DNA from: Humibacillus sp. DSM 29435
Lineage (GTDB): Bacteria; Actinomycetota; Actinomycetes; Actinomycetales; Dermatophilaceae
Length of the DNA: 64,000 bases
NCBI RefSeq assembly: GCF_001758225.1
Contig: NZ_MAST01000045.1
Coordinates: forward strand, 124,001-188,000
Reading direction: 5' to 3'
Of this stretch, positions 49,657 through 59,412 are shown one piece after another. How positions within the stretch are numbered: position 1 is the first letter of the stretch; every line of letters starts with the position of its first letter. The position numbers and the translations under genes were made by a program. Below the pieces are notes generated by a model. That model was given only the letters and a program-made list of their open reading frames with translations, had not been told where the DNA came from and did not search any database.

Positions 49657-50925
49657 ATGCCCAGCTCCAACCAGTCCACCGTTGACCGCGGCAGCCGGGT
49701 GAACGAGTACCGACGACGTCGGGCCCGCGCTCTGAGGGCCGGAGTGCTCGTGGCCGCCGGCGCCATGGTTGCTGGCGCCCTCGCTGGCGCACCGGCGCAG
49801 GCCGCCACCCTCGGCGCCGCTGGTGCGGCTCTGCAGGCCGGCGTCTCCACAGCGGACCCATCCGGGTCTGACGTGCACCCGGATGCCGGGTGGCAGGAGT
49901 TTCAGACCGACGGTGGGGTCGGTGGCACCTCGGTGGATGGGCCGTACTCCTTCTGGAGCAGCGCGTTGACCAAGGTGACCGTCACCGACGCGTACTGCCA
50001 TGGTGACGCGTTCTCCGTCGTCGACGGACGCAGGCAGCTCGGTGACACCGCGACCGTCCCTGAAGACCTCCGCAGCTGCTCACCGCGCTTCTACCTCTCG
50101 GACATCGCTCGCGCAGACGCGTCGATGACCGACCCGACGCTCAGTCACGGCACGTTCTACCTGGCGCCGGGCTTTCACTCCCTGAACTTCGTGAACAAGA
50201 CCATCTGGAACGGTACCGACCCTGGCTCCATTGCCTTCTTCCGGTTGGAGACCACCCCGCTGACGTTCGCGGACTGCCAGACCGACGGCTGGAAGAGCTT
50301 CGGCCCCCTGTTCAAGAACCGACTGCAGTGCCTCGTGGTGGCCGCGTTGACGAGGCTGCCGACGACGAGCACCCTCGGGCCGGTCTCCTTCGCAACGTCA
50401 CCGTTCGGAACCGCCGCGCGGGGCCTGACGCCGCCGGACCCGAACTGGCACAAGTGGACGGGCCCAATCTTCCGAGAAGACACCTACGCCACCTTCCGGA
50501 CGACCCCGATCACCCAGGCCGACCCGGGTCGTGAGGTGCTGACCGTCACGGTGCCCGTGTCCTTGTCCGGCCTGCTGGCCAAGCGCCCCGCAGTGACCAC
50601 CGTCACGCTGAAGATGACCCCGAAAGCACACATCGCTTCTCTCATCGGTGTTGGACAGTACGGATCGCTGGGGAACTCCGCCTGGCAGCTCGTGGGCGAC
50701 CCCGTCCTCGACAGCACGTCCAAGGAGACGACCTGGACCCTCCGCTCAACCGCCGCCGTCGCGCCTGGGAAGGCCTATGACCCGATCGTCATCTCCTTCG
50801 ACATCGGCGATAACCAGGCGGTCACCAGCGCGGTGTACGACTTCTCTCGCCCGATGACCGCCAGTGCGTCGGCCGCGGCGAGCGGCTACCGCACCGGCAC
50901 CGGCTCCGGGTGGTATTTGCCGTAG
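49657..50925 (+). CDS. Secreted protein of unknown function
   Basis: 422 residues. An Arg-rich n-region, hydrophobic core ([18 protein letters not shown]) and AQA cleavage site form a Sec signal peptide ending near residue 50. The mature part is rich in beta-prone Thr/Val/Ser stretches, with four Cys that could form two disulfides. [21 protein letters not shown] resembles the short Cys-FKN-Cys motif seen in other secreted actinobacterial proteins. No enzyme signature. AAGGGA lies about 9 nt before the ATG. It sits alone beside decayed genes, which hints at an accessory segment. Confidence 0.7.
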   Translation: MPSSNQSTVDRGSRVNEYRRRRARALRAGVLVAAGAMVAGALAGAPAQAATLGAAGAALQAGVSTADPSGSDVHPDAGWQEFQTDGGVGGTSVDGPYSFWSSALTKVTVTDAYCHGDAFSVVDGRRQLGDTATVPEDLRSCSPRFYLSDIARADASMTDPTLSHGTFYLAPGFHSLNFVNKTIWNGTDPGSIAFFRLETTPLTFADCQTDGWKSFGPLFKNRLQCLVVAALTRLPTTSTLGPVSFATSPFGTAARGLTPPDPNWHKWTGPIFREDTYATFRTTPITQADPGREVLTVTVPVSLSGLLAKRPAVTTVTLKMTPKAHIASLIGVGQYGSLGNSAWQLVGDPVLDSTSKETTWTLRSTAAVAPGKAYDPIVISFDIGDNQAVTSAVYDFSRPMTASASAAASGYRTGTGSGWYLP

Positions 50926-50972
50926 GGAGTGGTCCCGCCCCCGCCTGTTCGGGACACCGGGATCGAGCCGGG

Positions 50973-50994
50973 CCCGATGCCGTCACGCATCGGG
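50973..50994. terminator. Hairpin terminator after secreted-protein gene
   Basis: CCCGATGC (50973-50980) pairs perfectly with GCATCGGG (50987-50994), 6-nt loop, 48 bases after the stop. The following 80 bp to the merR remnant hold no gene; a (TGCC)4 run is at about 51099. Confidence 0.7.
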
Positions 50995-51076
50995 TCTGGC
51001 GGCCTGGTTGCGGTGTTTGATCTCTGCCGAGATGCGCACCACGGAGCGTCGCAGTCACTGGGACCCCACAGTGGAG

Positions 51077-51313
51077 TCATCTGGTCCAACTATCCTGTGC
51101 CTGCCTGCCTGCCTGGTTGGTCGCGAGCAGGTGGGTGTTCTGTTCTTCCAGATCCAAGACCATGGAGATGCCGGTGAGGTTGAGCCCGTCGGTGAGCAGC
51201 CGACCGATGCGCCGGACCCGGTCCAGGTCATCGGGGCTGTAACGGCGGGTACCGCCGGGGGTGCGCTCGGGTCGGAGCAGACCGCGGGTCTCGTGCAGGC
51301 GCAAGGGAGACAC
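51077..51313 (-). pseudogene. merR-family regulator remnant, 5' truncated
   Basis: The minus strand encodes the second half of a MerR/HspR-like winged helix, [20 protein letters not shown] then [15 protein letters not shown], followed by the dimerisation start ([12 protein letters not shown]). The first helix-turn-helix half is missing: upstream of VSP the sequence becomes that of an hsp20 gene on the other strand. The frame stays open for 176 codons but the N-terminal part is not MerR. Divergent hsp20-merR pairs are common in actinobacteria, and this looks like the collapsed remains of one. Confidence 0.75.
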
Positions 51314-51631
51314 CTTCCACATCGAGTTCGACCTGCCGGGGTCAGCCCGGACTCGGTCGATCTGGACGTGGAACGCAACGTGGTGAACGTCCGGGCCGAG
51401 GGGTCCGCTCTGGACGGGGAGAAGGAGATGCTCGTTGCTGAACGCCCACGCGGGGCGTTCTCCCGCCAGCTGGTTCTGGGGGACAACCTCGACACCGAGC
51501 GGATCGAGGCCGGCTACGCAGCAGGCGTGCCGCCCCTGCAGAGCCCGGTGGCCGAGCAGGCCAACCCGCGCAAGATCGAGATCACGAACGCCAGTCACGA
51601 CGCACACGACCGGCAGAGCATCACCGCCTGA
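51300..51631 (+). pseudogene. hsp20 remnant, 5' truncated and frameshifted
   Basis: Two plus-strand frames together encode a small heat shock protein. [14 protein letters not shown] (from 51300) is in one frame; after one missing G at about 51339-51341 the match continues in the next frame as [14 protein letters not shown], then [20 protein letters not shown], and [11 protein letters not shown]. The N-terminal third is gone and the IPV-type motif near the end is changed to SPV. It abuts the merR remnant head to head, as if one deletion removed both 5' ends and the shared promoter. Confidence 0.8.
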
Positions 51632-52307
51632 ACCGGCACCGCCCGAATCGGCACCGGCGCTGAGGCACCCTCAAGGAGGTGAGCGAGGTGGGAGCAGTCA
51701 CGGCGACGCCAGTAGTCGGCGGGGCTTTGGTCGCGGACGAGATGCTCGAAGGCATCCTGAGCGACTCGGACCTGCTGCGGGATGAGTTCGACGCGAGTAA
51801 CCCGGTCGTTCACGTTTTTACGAGACGTCCTCGTCACGCCGGGGTGAAACCCTTGAGGGCCGTGCACGTTCGAGCCCACTACGAGTCCTGACGACAAGTC
51901 CGCGCGGCTCGCGCCCGCCCGGCCGGCCACCATGAAGCGGGCCCCCCTGGTGGCAGCGGCCGTTCCTCAGTCTGCGGTTCCGGTCACCTCACGACGATGA
52001 CCGGGACCGCGGACACCTACGAGGTGCCGGCCGGGCGAACCGTCAAGCCGGCTACGACCACCAACTGCGCGGCCAGGGTGTCGCAGGAGGCCGCCGCAAA
52101 GAGGCGTCATGAAACGGTGAGTTCGCGTCGTCGTCTACGCCGGTCACTCGCGTTCAACGGGGGCGGACGGATGGGGCGGAACCTGGGCGGGCGGTTCCTC
52201 GGCGTCGGGGTCCGGCCCTGCGGGGAGTGGGCCGGCCAACAACCACTCCATCAGGTGTCTCACGATGTCGGCACAGCTCACAGAGGCTCGCGGGACGGCC
52301 GCGGTGC
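51632..52307. other. Gene-poor decayed stretch
   Basis: About 680 bp without a supportable gene. A 70-codon plus-strand frame from GTG 51679 to 51891 has LVADEMLEGILSDSDLLRDE, which recalls small proteins found downstream of actinobacterial hsp20 genes, then loses any resemblance after EFDA; it may be another remnant. The rest to the SRPBCC stop shows nothing recognisable. Confidence 0.5.
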
Positions 52308-52772
52308 TCACGTCGGGTCTCCCGGCTTGCCCTCGGCCAGGTAGGTCAGACGCCGCAGACTCTCGCGGTTGCGGGGGCCGATGGCCAGCTGCCGAAGCGG
52401 TTTGGGCACCAGGGTGCCGGGCCCGGAGACGGCATCCTCTCGGATGCGAATGAGCGTGCCGCTCTGCCACGGCTGCAAGGTGATGTGAACGGTGGCCTCG
52501 CCGACGGGCCAACCTCGGGCCTGCAACGTCAGCGACTCCAGCTCGATGGCCTCGAGTACCTCGGTGGTGTCGTTGAGCAGCATGGGCCAGGTTCCGAAAG
52601 AGTGATGGATCCGCTGGCCCACTTCGGGCCAGTCCGGCTCAACCGCGCGAACCCGGCAGGCGCCGACCACCCACGTCGTGTAGGCCCAGCCGTCGGCCAG
52701 CACCGACCACACCTGCCGGGGCGAGGCGGAGGTCTGTCTCGCGATGGTTGCTGCGTCCACCGGGCTGGTCAT
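52308..52772 (-). CDS. SRPBCC (START-like) domain protein
   Basis: 154-residue single SRPBCC domain: N-terminal helix-strand (ASPRQVWSVLADGWAYTTWV), beta-rich middle, and a long C-terminal helix (NRESLRRLTYLAEG). These folds bind hydrophobic ligands, and some act as cyclases or lipid carriers; the ligand is unknown. GGAGG lies 5 nt before the ATG. It is the last gene of a minus-strand stress cluster after the hemerythrin gene (27-bp gap). Confidence 0.85.
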   Translation of the reverse strand: MTSPVDAATIARQTSASPRQVWSVLADGWAYTTWVVGACRVRAVEPDWPEVGQRIHHSFGTWPMLLNDTTEVLEAIELESLTLQARGWPVGEATVHITLQPWQSGTLIRIREDAVSGPGTLVPKPLRQLAIGPRNRESLRRLTYLAEGKPGDPT

Positions 52773-52799
52773 GGCGCCTCCACGTCGGTAGCGGTGAGG

Positions 52800-53306
52800 T
52801 CAGGACAGGACAGCATCGATCGTCTTCTTCAAGGCACCGGGCTGGGCGGGCTCGCGAGGTGCGTTCTTCCGTGACTCGATGAGCTCCTGCCCCAGCTGTT
52901 GAAGCTGCTTGCGGCCCAGTCCGGCCCGGACTTTCGGGAACCAGTCCTTTTCCTCCTCCTCCATGTGATGGGTGACGTTCTCGATCAGCACGGTGGTCTT
53001 CGCCTCGAACCGTTCGTCCTGCGGTGTCATGGCGAACAGCTCCATGGTCAGCACGTCGGCGACGTGGTGCTCCTCGTAGGACTCGAGGATGTCCTGCTCC
53101 AGGTCAGGCAGCAGCTGCCGGACCCGGGGGTACATGACCTCGTTCTCGATATAGGTGTGAACCGTGAGCAGCTCGATCATCTGCTCGACCAGACGACCCT
53201 TGCGGGCCTCGTTCGTGCCCGACTTCTGAAACTCACGAAACAGCGCGCGGATCTGCTGGTGCTCATCCTTGAGCAGCACGATGGCGTCGGTCGAGGCGGT
53301 AGGCAT
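52800..53306 (-). CDS. Hemerythrin HHE-domain protein
   Basis: 168-residue four-helix protein. Iron ligands are visible as KDEHQQIRALF, VHTYIENEVMYP, YEEHHVADVL and VTHHMEEEEKDWFP. HHE proteins of this type bind a di-iron centre and sense or store oxygen or protect against peroxide and nitric oxide. AAGGAG four bases before ATG 53306 sets the start; an open frame continues upstream into the catalase gene but is spurious. It lies 49 bp after the catalase stop on the same strand. Confidence 0.92.
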   Translation of the reverse strand: MPTASTDAIVLLKDEHQQIRALFREFQKSGTNEARKGRLVEQMIELLTVHTYIENEVMYPRVRQLLPDLEQDILESYEEHHVADVLTMELFAMTPQDERFEAKTTVLIENVTHHMEEEEKDWFPKVRAGLGRKQLQQLGQELIESRKNAPREPAQPGALKKTIDAVLS

Positions 53307-53355
53307 GGCGCTCCTTGATTCGATGGACGTCGTGGTCATACCCGGCTGACGAACG

Positions 53356-55545
53356 TCATCGCGCGTTCGCCGAGAACCGGTCCCAGACTCGGTGCGAGGC
53401 GAGCAGCTCAGCCAGAGCGGAGACCACGGCGCTGGGGTCGTCGTCGACCACGACCCCTCGTGCGTCCCCAGCCCTGGCCACCTCGGGCAGAGCGCGGGTT
53501 CCTGTGTCGCCGGTGGCAGCGACGGCCTTGCAGTGCCGCCACATCTCGCCCAGCAACAGGGTGATCCGTGGATCCACGCTTCCTGCGGCTCCGGTCTCGG
53601 CCGTCGGCTCGCCGGCCCGCGCGTCGAGGCCTGGCACGGCATCCTCGGCGGGCGACGCGCCCAGCACGACGACGGCGTCGAACTCGAACGACCGGGCGGT
53701 CGCGAATGTTCTCGCGACGGTCAGCTCGCCCATCGTGCCGCCGTGCGGGCCGACCAGGAACGGCACCATCTTCGACTCGGCAACGGCCGCGATGACCTCA
53801 CCGGCCAGTGCGGTGTCGGTCGCGTCGTCGATGACGACGGCAACCTTCCGACCGTCGACCGGGTACGTGGCGCCCAGCTGGGACAACGCTGGGCTGGGTG
53901 CACTCTCGGCCACCTCGATGGTCGCTTCGGGGGCCGGCAGGCCGAGGCTGCGAGCGACGGCAGCACACAGGTCAGCGTCGATGTTGGCCAGCGACTGCAG
54001 CTGTCGCTCGCGCACCGCCTGCTCGTAACACTTGGCGAGCTCGAAGCTGTACGCCCCCTTGATGTGCTGCTGCTCCACCGGGGTCATGGAACGGTAGAAC
54101 AACCGGGCCTGCGAGAAGTGGTCGTCGAACGATCGAGCAGCGGCCCGAACCTTCGCTCCTTCGGCGACGGGGGCGGGCACCTCGACGAACGCCCCATCGG
54201 CCTCGCCGGCGACGAAGGGACACCCGCCGTCGAGGCTGTTGGGGCGGTACGGCGAGACCCCGGTGTGCACCGCGTGCTGGTGGAAGCCGTCACGCAGCAT
54301 GTCGTTGACCGGCGCGTGCGGCCGGTTGATCGGGATCTGGTTGAAGTTCGGCCCACCCAGGCGCGTGATCTGGGTGTCGAGGTAGGAGAAGAGCCGGGCC
54401 TGCAGCAGCGGGTCGTTGGTCACCTCGATGCCGGGCACGAGGTTGCCGAGGTGGAAGGCCACCTGTTCGGTCTCGGCAAAGTAGTTGCTTGGGTTCGCGG
54501 TCAGGGTCATCAGCCCGATGGGCTGGACCGGGGCCAGCTCTTCGGGAACGAGCTTGGTCGGGTCAAGCAGGTCGATGCCCTCGAACATCTGGTCGGGTTC
54601 GTCGGGGAAGGTCTGGATGCCGAGCTCCCACTGCGGGAAGAAGCCACCCTCGATGGCGTCGGCGAGGTCGCGACGGTGGAAGTCGGGGTCGCCGCCGGCG
54701 GCGAGCTGGGCCTCCTCCCAGATCAGGGAGCTGACCCCCGCCCGGGGCTTCCAGTGGAACTTGACCAAGGTGGTGGCGCCCTCGGCGTCGACCAGTCGGA
54801 AGGTGTGCACGCCGAAACCCTCCATCATCCGCAAGGACGAGGGGACCCCGCGGTCAGACATGTTCCACAACGTGTGGTGCTGAGCCTCCGTGTGCAGCGA
54901 GACGAAGTCCCAGAACGTGTCATGGGCCGACTGCGCCTGGGGAATCTCGCGGTCGGGGTGCGGCTTCGCGGCGTGCACGACGTCGGGGAACTTGATGCCG
55001 TCCTGGATGAAGAACACCGGCATGTTGTTGCCGACGAGATCCCACGTTCCCTCGTCGGAGTAGAACTTCACCGCAAAGCCGCGGGTGTCACGCACGGTGT
55101 CAGCGGACCCACGTGAGCCCAGCACCGTGGAGAAGCGGGTGAAGACCGGGGTCTCGACGTCTTTGCCGAAAAGACCGGCCCGGCACACCGTCGCAGCGTT
55201 GCCGTAGCCGCGGAACACCCCGTGAGCGCCGGCCCCGCGAGCGTGCACGACCCGTTCCGGGATGCGCTCGTGGTCGAAGTGGGTGATCTTCTCGCGCAGG
55301 TGATGGTCCTGCAACAGCGTGGGTCCGCGCTCGCCCGACTTGAGCGAGTGGTCGGTTTCTTTCAGGCGAAGACCCTGCGCGGTCGTCAGGAAGGCGCCCG
55401 ACTGGGCCCGTGCGGTGGCCGGAGCCCCCGTCGCTCTGCCGGTCGCCGTGACGACCTCGGGCGCGGCCTGGTCAGGTGGTGGCGCCAAGGGCTCGTGGGC
55501 CGTGGTGGGCTGGTCGACTGACGGTGGGGTGCGGGGCTCGTCCAC
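53356..55545 (-). CDS. katE: Large-subunit catalase (HPII type)
   Basis: 729-residue clade-2 catalase that dismutates hydrogen peroxide. Catalytic His101 is in [13 protein letters not shown] and Asn174 in [13 protein letters not shown]; the haem-ligand Tyr is in RLFSYLDTQ near residue 388. A flavodoxin-like/DJ-1 C-terminal domain (about residues 570-729; [20 protein letters not shown]) distinguishes HPII-type large subunits. GTG 55545 has GAGGAGG five bases upstream; an upstream open frame to 55752 would overlap the divergent DUF488 gene. It is grouped with hemerythrin and SRPBCC genes in a stress operon. Confidence 0.95.
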   Translation of the reverse strand: MDEPRTPPSVDQPTTAHEPLAPPPDQAAPEVVTATGRATGAPATARAQSGAFLTTAQGLRLKETDHSLKSGERGPTLLQDHHLREKITHFDHERIPERVVHARGAGAHGVFRGYGNAATVCRAGLFGKDVETPVFTRFSTVLGSRGSADTVRDTRGFAVKFYSDEGTWDLVGNNMPVFFIQDGIKFPDVVHAAKPHPDREIPQAQSAHDTFWDFVSLHTEAQHHTLWNMSDRGVPSSLRMMEGFGVHTFRLVDAEGATTLVKFHWKPRAGVSSLIWEEAQLAAGGDPDFHRRDLADAIEGGFFPQWELGIQTFPDEPDQMFEGIDLLDPTKLVPEELAPVQPIGLMTLTANPSNYFAETEQVAFHLGNLVPGIEVTNDPLLQARLFSYLDTQITRLGGPNFNQIPINRPHAPVNDMLRDGFHQHAVHTGVSPYRPNSLDGGCPFVAGEADGAFVEVPAPVAEGAKVRAAARSFDDHFSQARLFYRSMTPVEQQHIKGAYSFELAKCYEQAVRERQLQSLANIDADLCAAVARSLGLPAPEATIEVAESAPSPALSQLGATYPVDGRKVAVVIDDATDTALAGEVIAAVAESKMVPFLVGPHGGTMGELTVARTFATARSFEFDAVVVLGASPAEDAVPGLDARAGEPTAETGAAGSVDPRITLLLGEMWRHCKAVAATGDTGTRALPEVARAGDARGVVVDDDPSAVVSALAELLASHRVWDRFSANAR

Positions 55546-55627
55546 GGGGTCCTCCTCGAAAGATGCTGACCTCTCTGGCGTACCCGACCCCGACCACCGT
55601 CCAACCGCGGTCGGCGAGAATGTGTTC

Positions 55628-56191
55628 ATGGATGCGGTGGTCACGGATGGGGTGGTCATGGGCGCGGTCTGGACGGTGGGGCACTGGACGCGTTCGGAGG
55701 CGACCTTCCTCCAGCTGCTCGCGGGCCAGCAGATCGACCTCGTCGCTGACATCCGGGCGCATCCCGGCTCGCGCAGCAGCCCGCAGTACGGACGTGACGG
55801 GATGCCGGGCTGGCTAAGCCGAGCCGGGGTCGGTTACGCCCACCTCGAGCAGCTCGGGGGTCGACGGAGGAAGCAGCCGGATGCCGACGAGAGCATCCAG
55901 GGCTGGCAGAACGCCAGCTTCAGGAACTACGCCGACTACACCCGAACCCCCGCCTACGAGCTGGGGCTCGACCGACTGGCCGCCTTGGCCGCCACCTCGC
56001 GCGTCGTGCTGATGTGCGCCGAGCCGACGCCGTGGCGTTGTCACCGGCTGCTCGTGGCCAACACGCTGGTAGCGCGGGGCTGGAACGTCGAGCACATCAT
56101 CGGTGACGCCGACCCGCACCCCCACCGGCTGGGCGAGTGGGGCGCCACGCCGACGGTCGACGCCCACGGGCGGCTGACCTACCCGGCCTGA
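55628..56191 (+). CDS. DUF488 family protein
   Basis: 187 residues. WTVGHWTRSEATFLQLL, LVADIRAHPGSRSSPQYGRD and LMCAEPTPWRCHRLLVA (Cys-x5-Cys-His-Arg) are the DUF488 signature. Function is unknown; the family is often near stress and DNA-repair genes. GAGAAT lies 6 nt before ATG 55628, so that start is preferred over ATG 55658. It is divergent from the catalase operon across 82 bp. Confidence 0.85.
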   Translation: MDAVVTDGVVMGAVWTVGHWTRSEATFLQLLAGQQIDLVADIRAHPGSRSSPQYGRDGMPGWLSRAGVGYAHLEQLGGRRRKQPDADESIQGWQNASFRNYADYTRTPAYELGLDRLAALAATSRVVLMCAEPTPWRCHRLLVANTLVARGWNVEHIIGDADPHPHRLGEWGATPTVDAHGRLTYPA

Positions 56192-56423
56192 GTCGGGGCC
56201 GGAACCGCGCCGGCCCGCGGGCTCAGGTGGGTCGCCCCTCCGATTCCGTCAGCGGGGTAGCCGTAGACCTGGTGCCGGGCCTACGCGTTGAGGCGGCCGA
56301 TGACGAAGCCGCTGTCGGTCATTCGACGACTTCGCCCGAGCGGTTGGTTCTCGGCTCCGGCACGTCGGAGACCACGGCGGTGGTCGCGGAGACGACGTAC
56401 CTCAGGGCCTGGTTCCGAACTGC

Positions 56424-57314
56424 TCACCGTCGGCCGCCCCAGCGGCGCCATTCCGATCGCAGCGACTCGCCCTCAGGCTGCGGCTCGAAGACATTGCCGG
56501 GGGTGGCTGAGACTTGCGAGCCGCTGAGCCCGCCCAGCCTCATCAGGGGTGAGACGAGGGTGTCGAAGACCGTTGGTAGAAAACGGAACCCAGCGACGAC
56601 GACACCGTTCGCGATGCCGACGTAGCGCTCACGCCGGGGATGCTGCAGGGCTGCGACGGCGGCATCCGCCACCTTCTCGGGTGGGTCGACGGGTGGTGGC
56701 GGACGACCGTGCCGAGCCAGGTAGGTGCCGGCTTGGAGGTAGACCGGCGTGTCGACGCCGCCGGGGGAGACCAGGCTGATCCGGATGCCGGGAGTGGACC
56801 GGGCCTCGATCTGCAGCGTGCGCACAAGGCCGTGCACCCCCCACTTGGCCGTGACGTAGCTGCTCATGTAGGGGGTGGCGATCTTGCCGAGCAGCGACCC
56901 GATGACCACGAGACTGCCCCGGTCACCTTGGTGGCCGAAGACCTCGAGGGCGCTGCGCGACACGTTGGCAGTGCCGAGCAGGGTGGTTCGGATGGACTGG
57001 TCGAACACCTCGGCCGGCACCTGCTCGAAGCGGCCGTACGAGAGCACAGCCGCCGAGTGGATCACGCCGTGCAGGATGCCGTTGCGGGTGGCCTCGGCGA
57101 ACGCGCGCGTCACGGCTGCCGCATCCGACACATCGGCGACCACGACCTGCGCGCTCGCGCCGAGCTCGACGCACTCGCGGGCGACCTCGGCCAGAGCCGT
57201 CTGTGAGCGTGACACCAGAATCAGGGAGGCGCCGGTTCGGGCCAGGGCCAGGGCGCTGGCCCGGCCGATGCCACTCGAGGCGCCGGTCACGAGCACTCTC
57301 CGGGGGTCGGTCAT
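56424..57314 (-). CDS. Short-chain dehydrogenase/reductase
   Basis: 296-residue SDR. The cofactor loop VTGASSGIGRASALA (residues 9-23), NAA-like segment IHSAAVLSYG, catalytic Ser in VIGSLLGKI, and Tyr-x3-Lys in SSYVTAKWG are present. After about residue 240 comes an extra C-terminal tail with a hydrophobic stretch, as in membrane-associated SDRs. The substrate is unknown. ATG 57314 overlaps the LuxR stop by four bases (ATGA), so the two are coupled and the regulator may control it. Confidence 0.9.
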   Translation of the reverse strand: MTDPRRVLVTGASSGIGRASALALARTGASLILVSRSQTALAEVARECVELGASAQVVVADVSDAAAVTRAFAEATRNGILHGVIHSAAVLSYGRFEQVPAEVFDQSIRTTLLGTANVSRSALEVFGHQGDRGSLVVIGSLLGKIATPYMSSYVTAKWGVHGLVRTLQIEARSTPGIRISLVSPGGVDTPVYLQAGTYLARHGRPPPPVDPPEKVADAAVAALQHPRRERYVGIANGVVVAGFRFLPTVFDTLVSPLMRLGGLSGSQVSATPGNVFEPQPEGESLRSEWRRWGGRR

Positions 57315-57967
57315 GACGCGATCCGAACGTGGTCGGGTTCGAAGCCGTGCTGAACGCCCCAGAGCACGGCCTGGCTGCGACTCGTCACGCCCATCCTGCG
57401 ATAGGCCGTGCGGATATAGGACTTCACCGAGTTGATGCTGAGGTAGGTCAGGTCGGCGATCGCCTGGTTGGTCAGGCCCTGGGTGATCAGGGCGATGATC
57501 TCGCTCTCGCGTGGGGTCAGGCCCTCGTGGCGCCCCGGCCACGCGAGCGCCCTACGGTGTTCGCGTCGCGGCAGCGTGAGAGCGGGGGGAGCGCCTCGGT
57601 GGATCCGCTCGAGACCGTCGACGAGCTCCTGTGCCCCCAGACCCTTCGACAGCACGGGGGACGCGCGACGCAGACCCGGCCGAGCCGGCTCGGAACCCGA
57701 CGTCCAGCCGTAGACCACGACCTTGCCGACGGTGGCCTGGGCCATCAGCTCCTCGATGACGAGCTGTTCGCGCTGTGCCCGGCCGTGGGGGTCGTAGAGG
57801 GCGATATCGACGGGTCCCGACACCGGCATCCGGGCGTCGAGCTCCACGATGGTGATGCGATCACGGTACGGCCGGAACATCTGGGCCAGGCCGCGCAAGA
57901 CGAGCTCGTAGTCGTTGACCAGTGCCACACGCAGGGGCGCAACATTCGCGCGAGGGGTGACGCTCAT
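57311..57967 (-). CDS. LuxR-family response regulator
   Basis: 218 residues. A receiver-like domain (about 12-125) keeps Asp19, phospho-acceptor-position Asp59 (ALYDPHG) and Lys108, but the usual second acidic residue beside Asp19 is Asn18, and the DxxMP segment is altered. A C-terminal LuxR HTH spans 150-205 (LTPRESEIIALITQGLTNQA, SINSVKSYIRTAYRRMGV). It may respond weakly or not at all to phosphorylation; no kinase is adjacent. AAGGAG precedes the ATG. Coupled to the SDR gene. Confidence 0.88.
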   Translation of the reverse strand: MSVTPRANVAPLRVALVNDYELVLRGLAQMFRPYRDRITIVELDARMPVSGPVDIALYDPHGRAQREQLVIEELMAQATVGKVVVYGWTSGSEPARPGLRRASPVLSKGLGAQELVDGLERIHRGAPPALTLPRREHRRALAWPGRHEGLTPRESEIIALITQGLTNQAIADLTYLSINSVKSYIRTAYRRMGVTSRSQAVLWGVQHGFEPDHVRIAS

Positions 57968-58206
57968 GAGCTCGGTTCTCCTTCAGGGCCGGTGCGGTGT
58001 CGAGCCTGGACTCGCCGCTGGTGCCCGCGAGCCGGCCTCTTCGCTGAGGCTCACGACTACTTCTCGGTAGTACCCGGAAGGTTGATGGTTCAAACCCCGC
58101 ACACACCCGTCTTCGGCGGGCGGAAGGGCTCACCGTGTCGGCTGCAGAACCGAGCCCACCCCTGCGGGTGGAAGCATCCCGCGGGCCGCCGACATACGGT
58201 CGGATG

Positions 58207-59391
58207 ATGAGAGCTCTCACCTGGCACGGTATCGAGGACGTCCGCATCGAGGAGGTTCCCGACCCCCGCATCGAAGAGCCGACCGACGCTGTGGTGCGCG
58301 TCACCTCCACGGCGATCTGCGGCTCCGACCTGCACCTCTACCGGGTGCTGGCGCCCTACCTGAGCAAGGGCGACGTGCTCGGCCATGAGTTCATGGGCAT
58401 CGTCGAGCAGGTCGGGTCGGCCGTCGACCAGCTGGCAGTCGGTGACCGGGTCGTCGTGCCCTTCAACATCTCCTGCGGTCATTGCTGGATGTGCGACCGC
58501 GGACTCTTCGCCCAGTGCGAGACGACGCAGAACGTCGACCAGAACAAGGGGGCCGACCTGTTCGGCTACACCAGCCTCTACGGAGCGGTTCCGGGCGGCC
58601 AGGCCGAGCTGGTCCGGGTGCCGCACGCCGACTTCGGGCCGATCAAGCTGCCCGCCGAGATGCCCGACGACCGTTTTCTCTACCTCTCCGACATCCTGCC
58701 CACCGCCTGGCAGGGGCTGCAGTACGCCGCAGTGCCAGAAGGTGGGTCGCTCGCCGTTCTCGGGCTGGGCCCGGTGGGCCAGCTCGCGGTTCGCTCGGCC
58801 CTGCACCAGGGCATCGAGCGGGTCTTCGCCGTCGACCTCGTTCCCGAGCGGCTGGCGCTCGCCGAACAGACCGGTGCCCACGTGATCGACCTCAGCGCGG
58901 TCGACGACGTGGCCGCGACCCTGCGCGAGCTGACCGACGGTCGTGGCCCTGACTCGGTTCTCGAGGCCGTCGGCATGGAGGCACACGGCAACCCGGTGGC
59001 CGAGACCGCTATCACTGCGGCGTCGCACCTGCCCGGTCCCCTGGCGCGGGCGGCCATCGAACGGGTCGGGATCGACCGGCTCTCTGCGGTCACCACCGCG
59101 ATCTCGGCCGTGCGGCGCGGTGGAACCGTGTCGATCAGCGGTGTCTACGGCGGCATGGCCGACCCGCTGCCGATGATGGAGATGTTCGACAAGGGCCTCC
59201 AGATCCGGATGGGCCAGTGCCACGTGCGCCAGTGGACGGACGAGCTGCTCGAGATCGCCTCACAGCCCGATGACGTGCTCGGCCTCGAGACACTGGCCAC
59301 CCACCATGTGCCGCTGGAGCAGGCTCCGGAGATGTACGCCACGTTCCAGCAGAAGAAGGACGGCTGCCTCAAGGTCGTGCTCGTCCCGTGA
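58207..59391 (+). CDS. Zinc-dependent alcohol dehydrogenase (FDH-like MDR)
   Basis: 394-residue medium-chain dehydrogenase of the glutathione-independent formaldehyde dehydrogenase-like group. Catalytic zinc ligands are Cys38 (TAICGSD), His60 and Glu61 (GHEFMG). Structural zinc Cys90, Cys93, Cys96 and Cys104 are present, and the NAD loop is VLGLGPVGQLAVR. The long insertion after residue 255 is typical of this group. TACGGT lies 6 nt before ATG 58207; ATG 58204 is one codon earlier. Two glycosyltransferase genes follow closely, so it may be co-transcribed with them. Confidence 0.9.
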   Translation: MRALTWHGIEDVRIEEVPDPRIEEPTDAVVRVTSTAICGSDLHLYRVLAPYLSKGDVLGHEFMGIVEQVGSAVDQLAVGDRVVVPFNISCGHCWMCDRGLFAQCETTQNVDQNKGADLFGYTSLYGAVPGGQAELVRVPHADFGPIKLPAEMPDDRFLYLSDILPTAWQGLQYAAVPEGGSLAVLGLGPVGQLAVRSALHQGIERVFAVDLVPERLALAEQTGAHVIDLSAVDDVAATLRELTDGRGPDSVLEAVGMEAHGNPVAETAITAASHLPGPLARAAIERVGIDRLSAVTTAISAVRRGGTVSISGVYGGMADPLPMMEMFDKGLQIRMGQCHVRQWTDELLEIASQPDDVLGLETLATHHVPLEQAPEMYATFQQKKDGCLKVVLVP

Positions 59392-59412
59392 CGAGCGCTG
59401 GGTGACCCTCTG

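Noticed and set aside
50864-51631. Intact 255-codon plus-strand gene
   Set aside because: Only the last 95 or so codons resemble Hsp20; the first part is antisense to merR remnants and the true hsp20 N-terminal part is in another frame.
53307-53642. Extended hemerythrin frame
   Set aside because: It lies inside the catalase gene in another frame; AAGGAG and ATG 53306 mark the real start.
55546-55752. Upstream extension of katE
   Set aside because: It overlaps the divergent DUF488 gene; GTG 55545 has an excellent GAGGAGG site.
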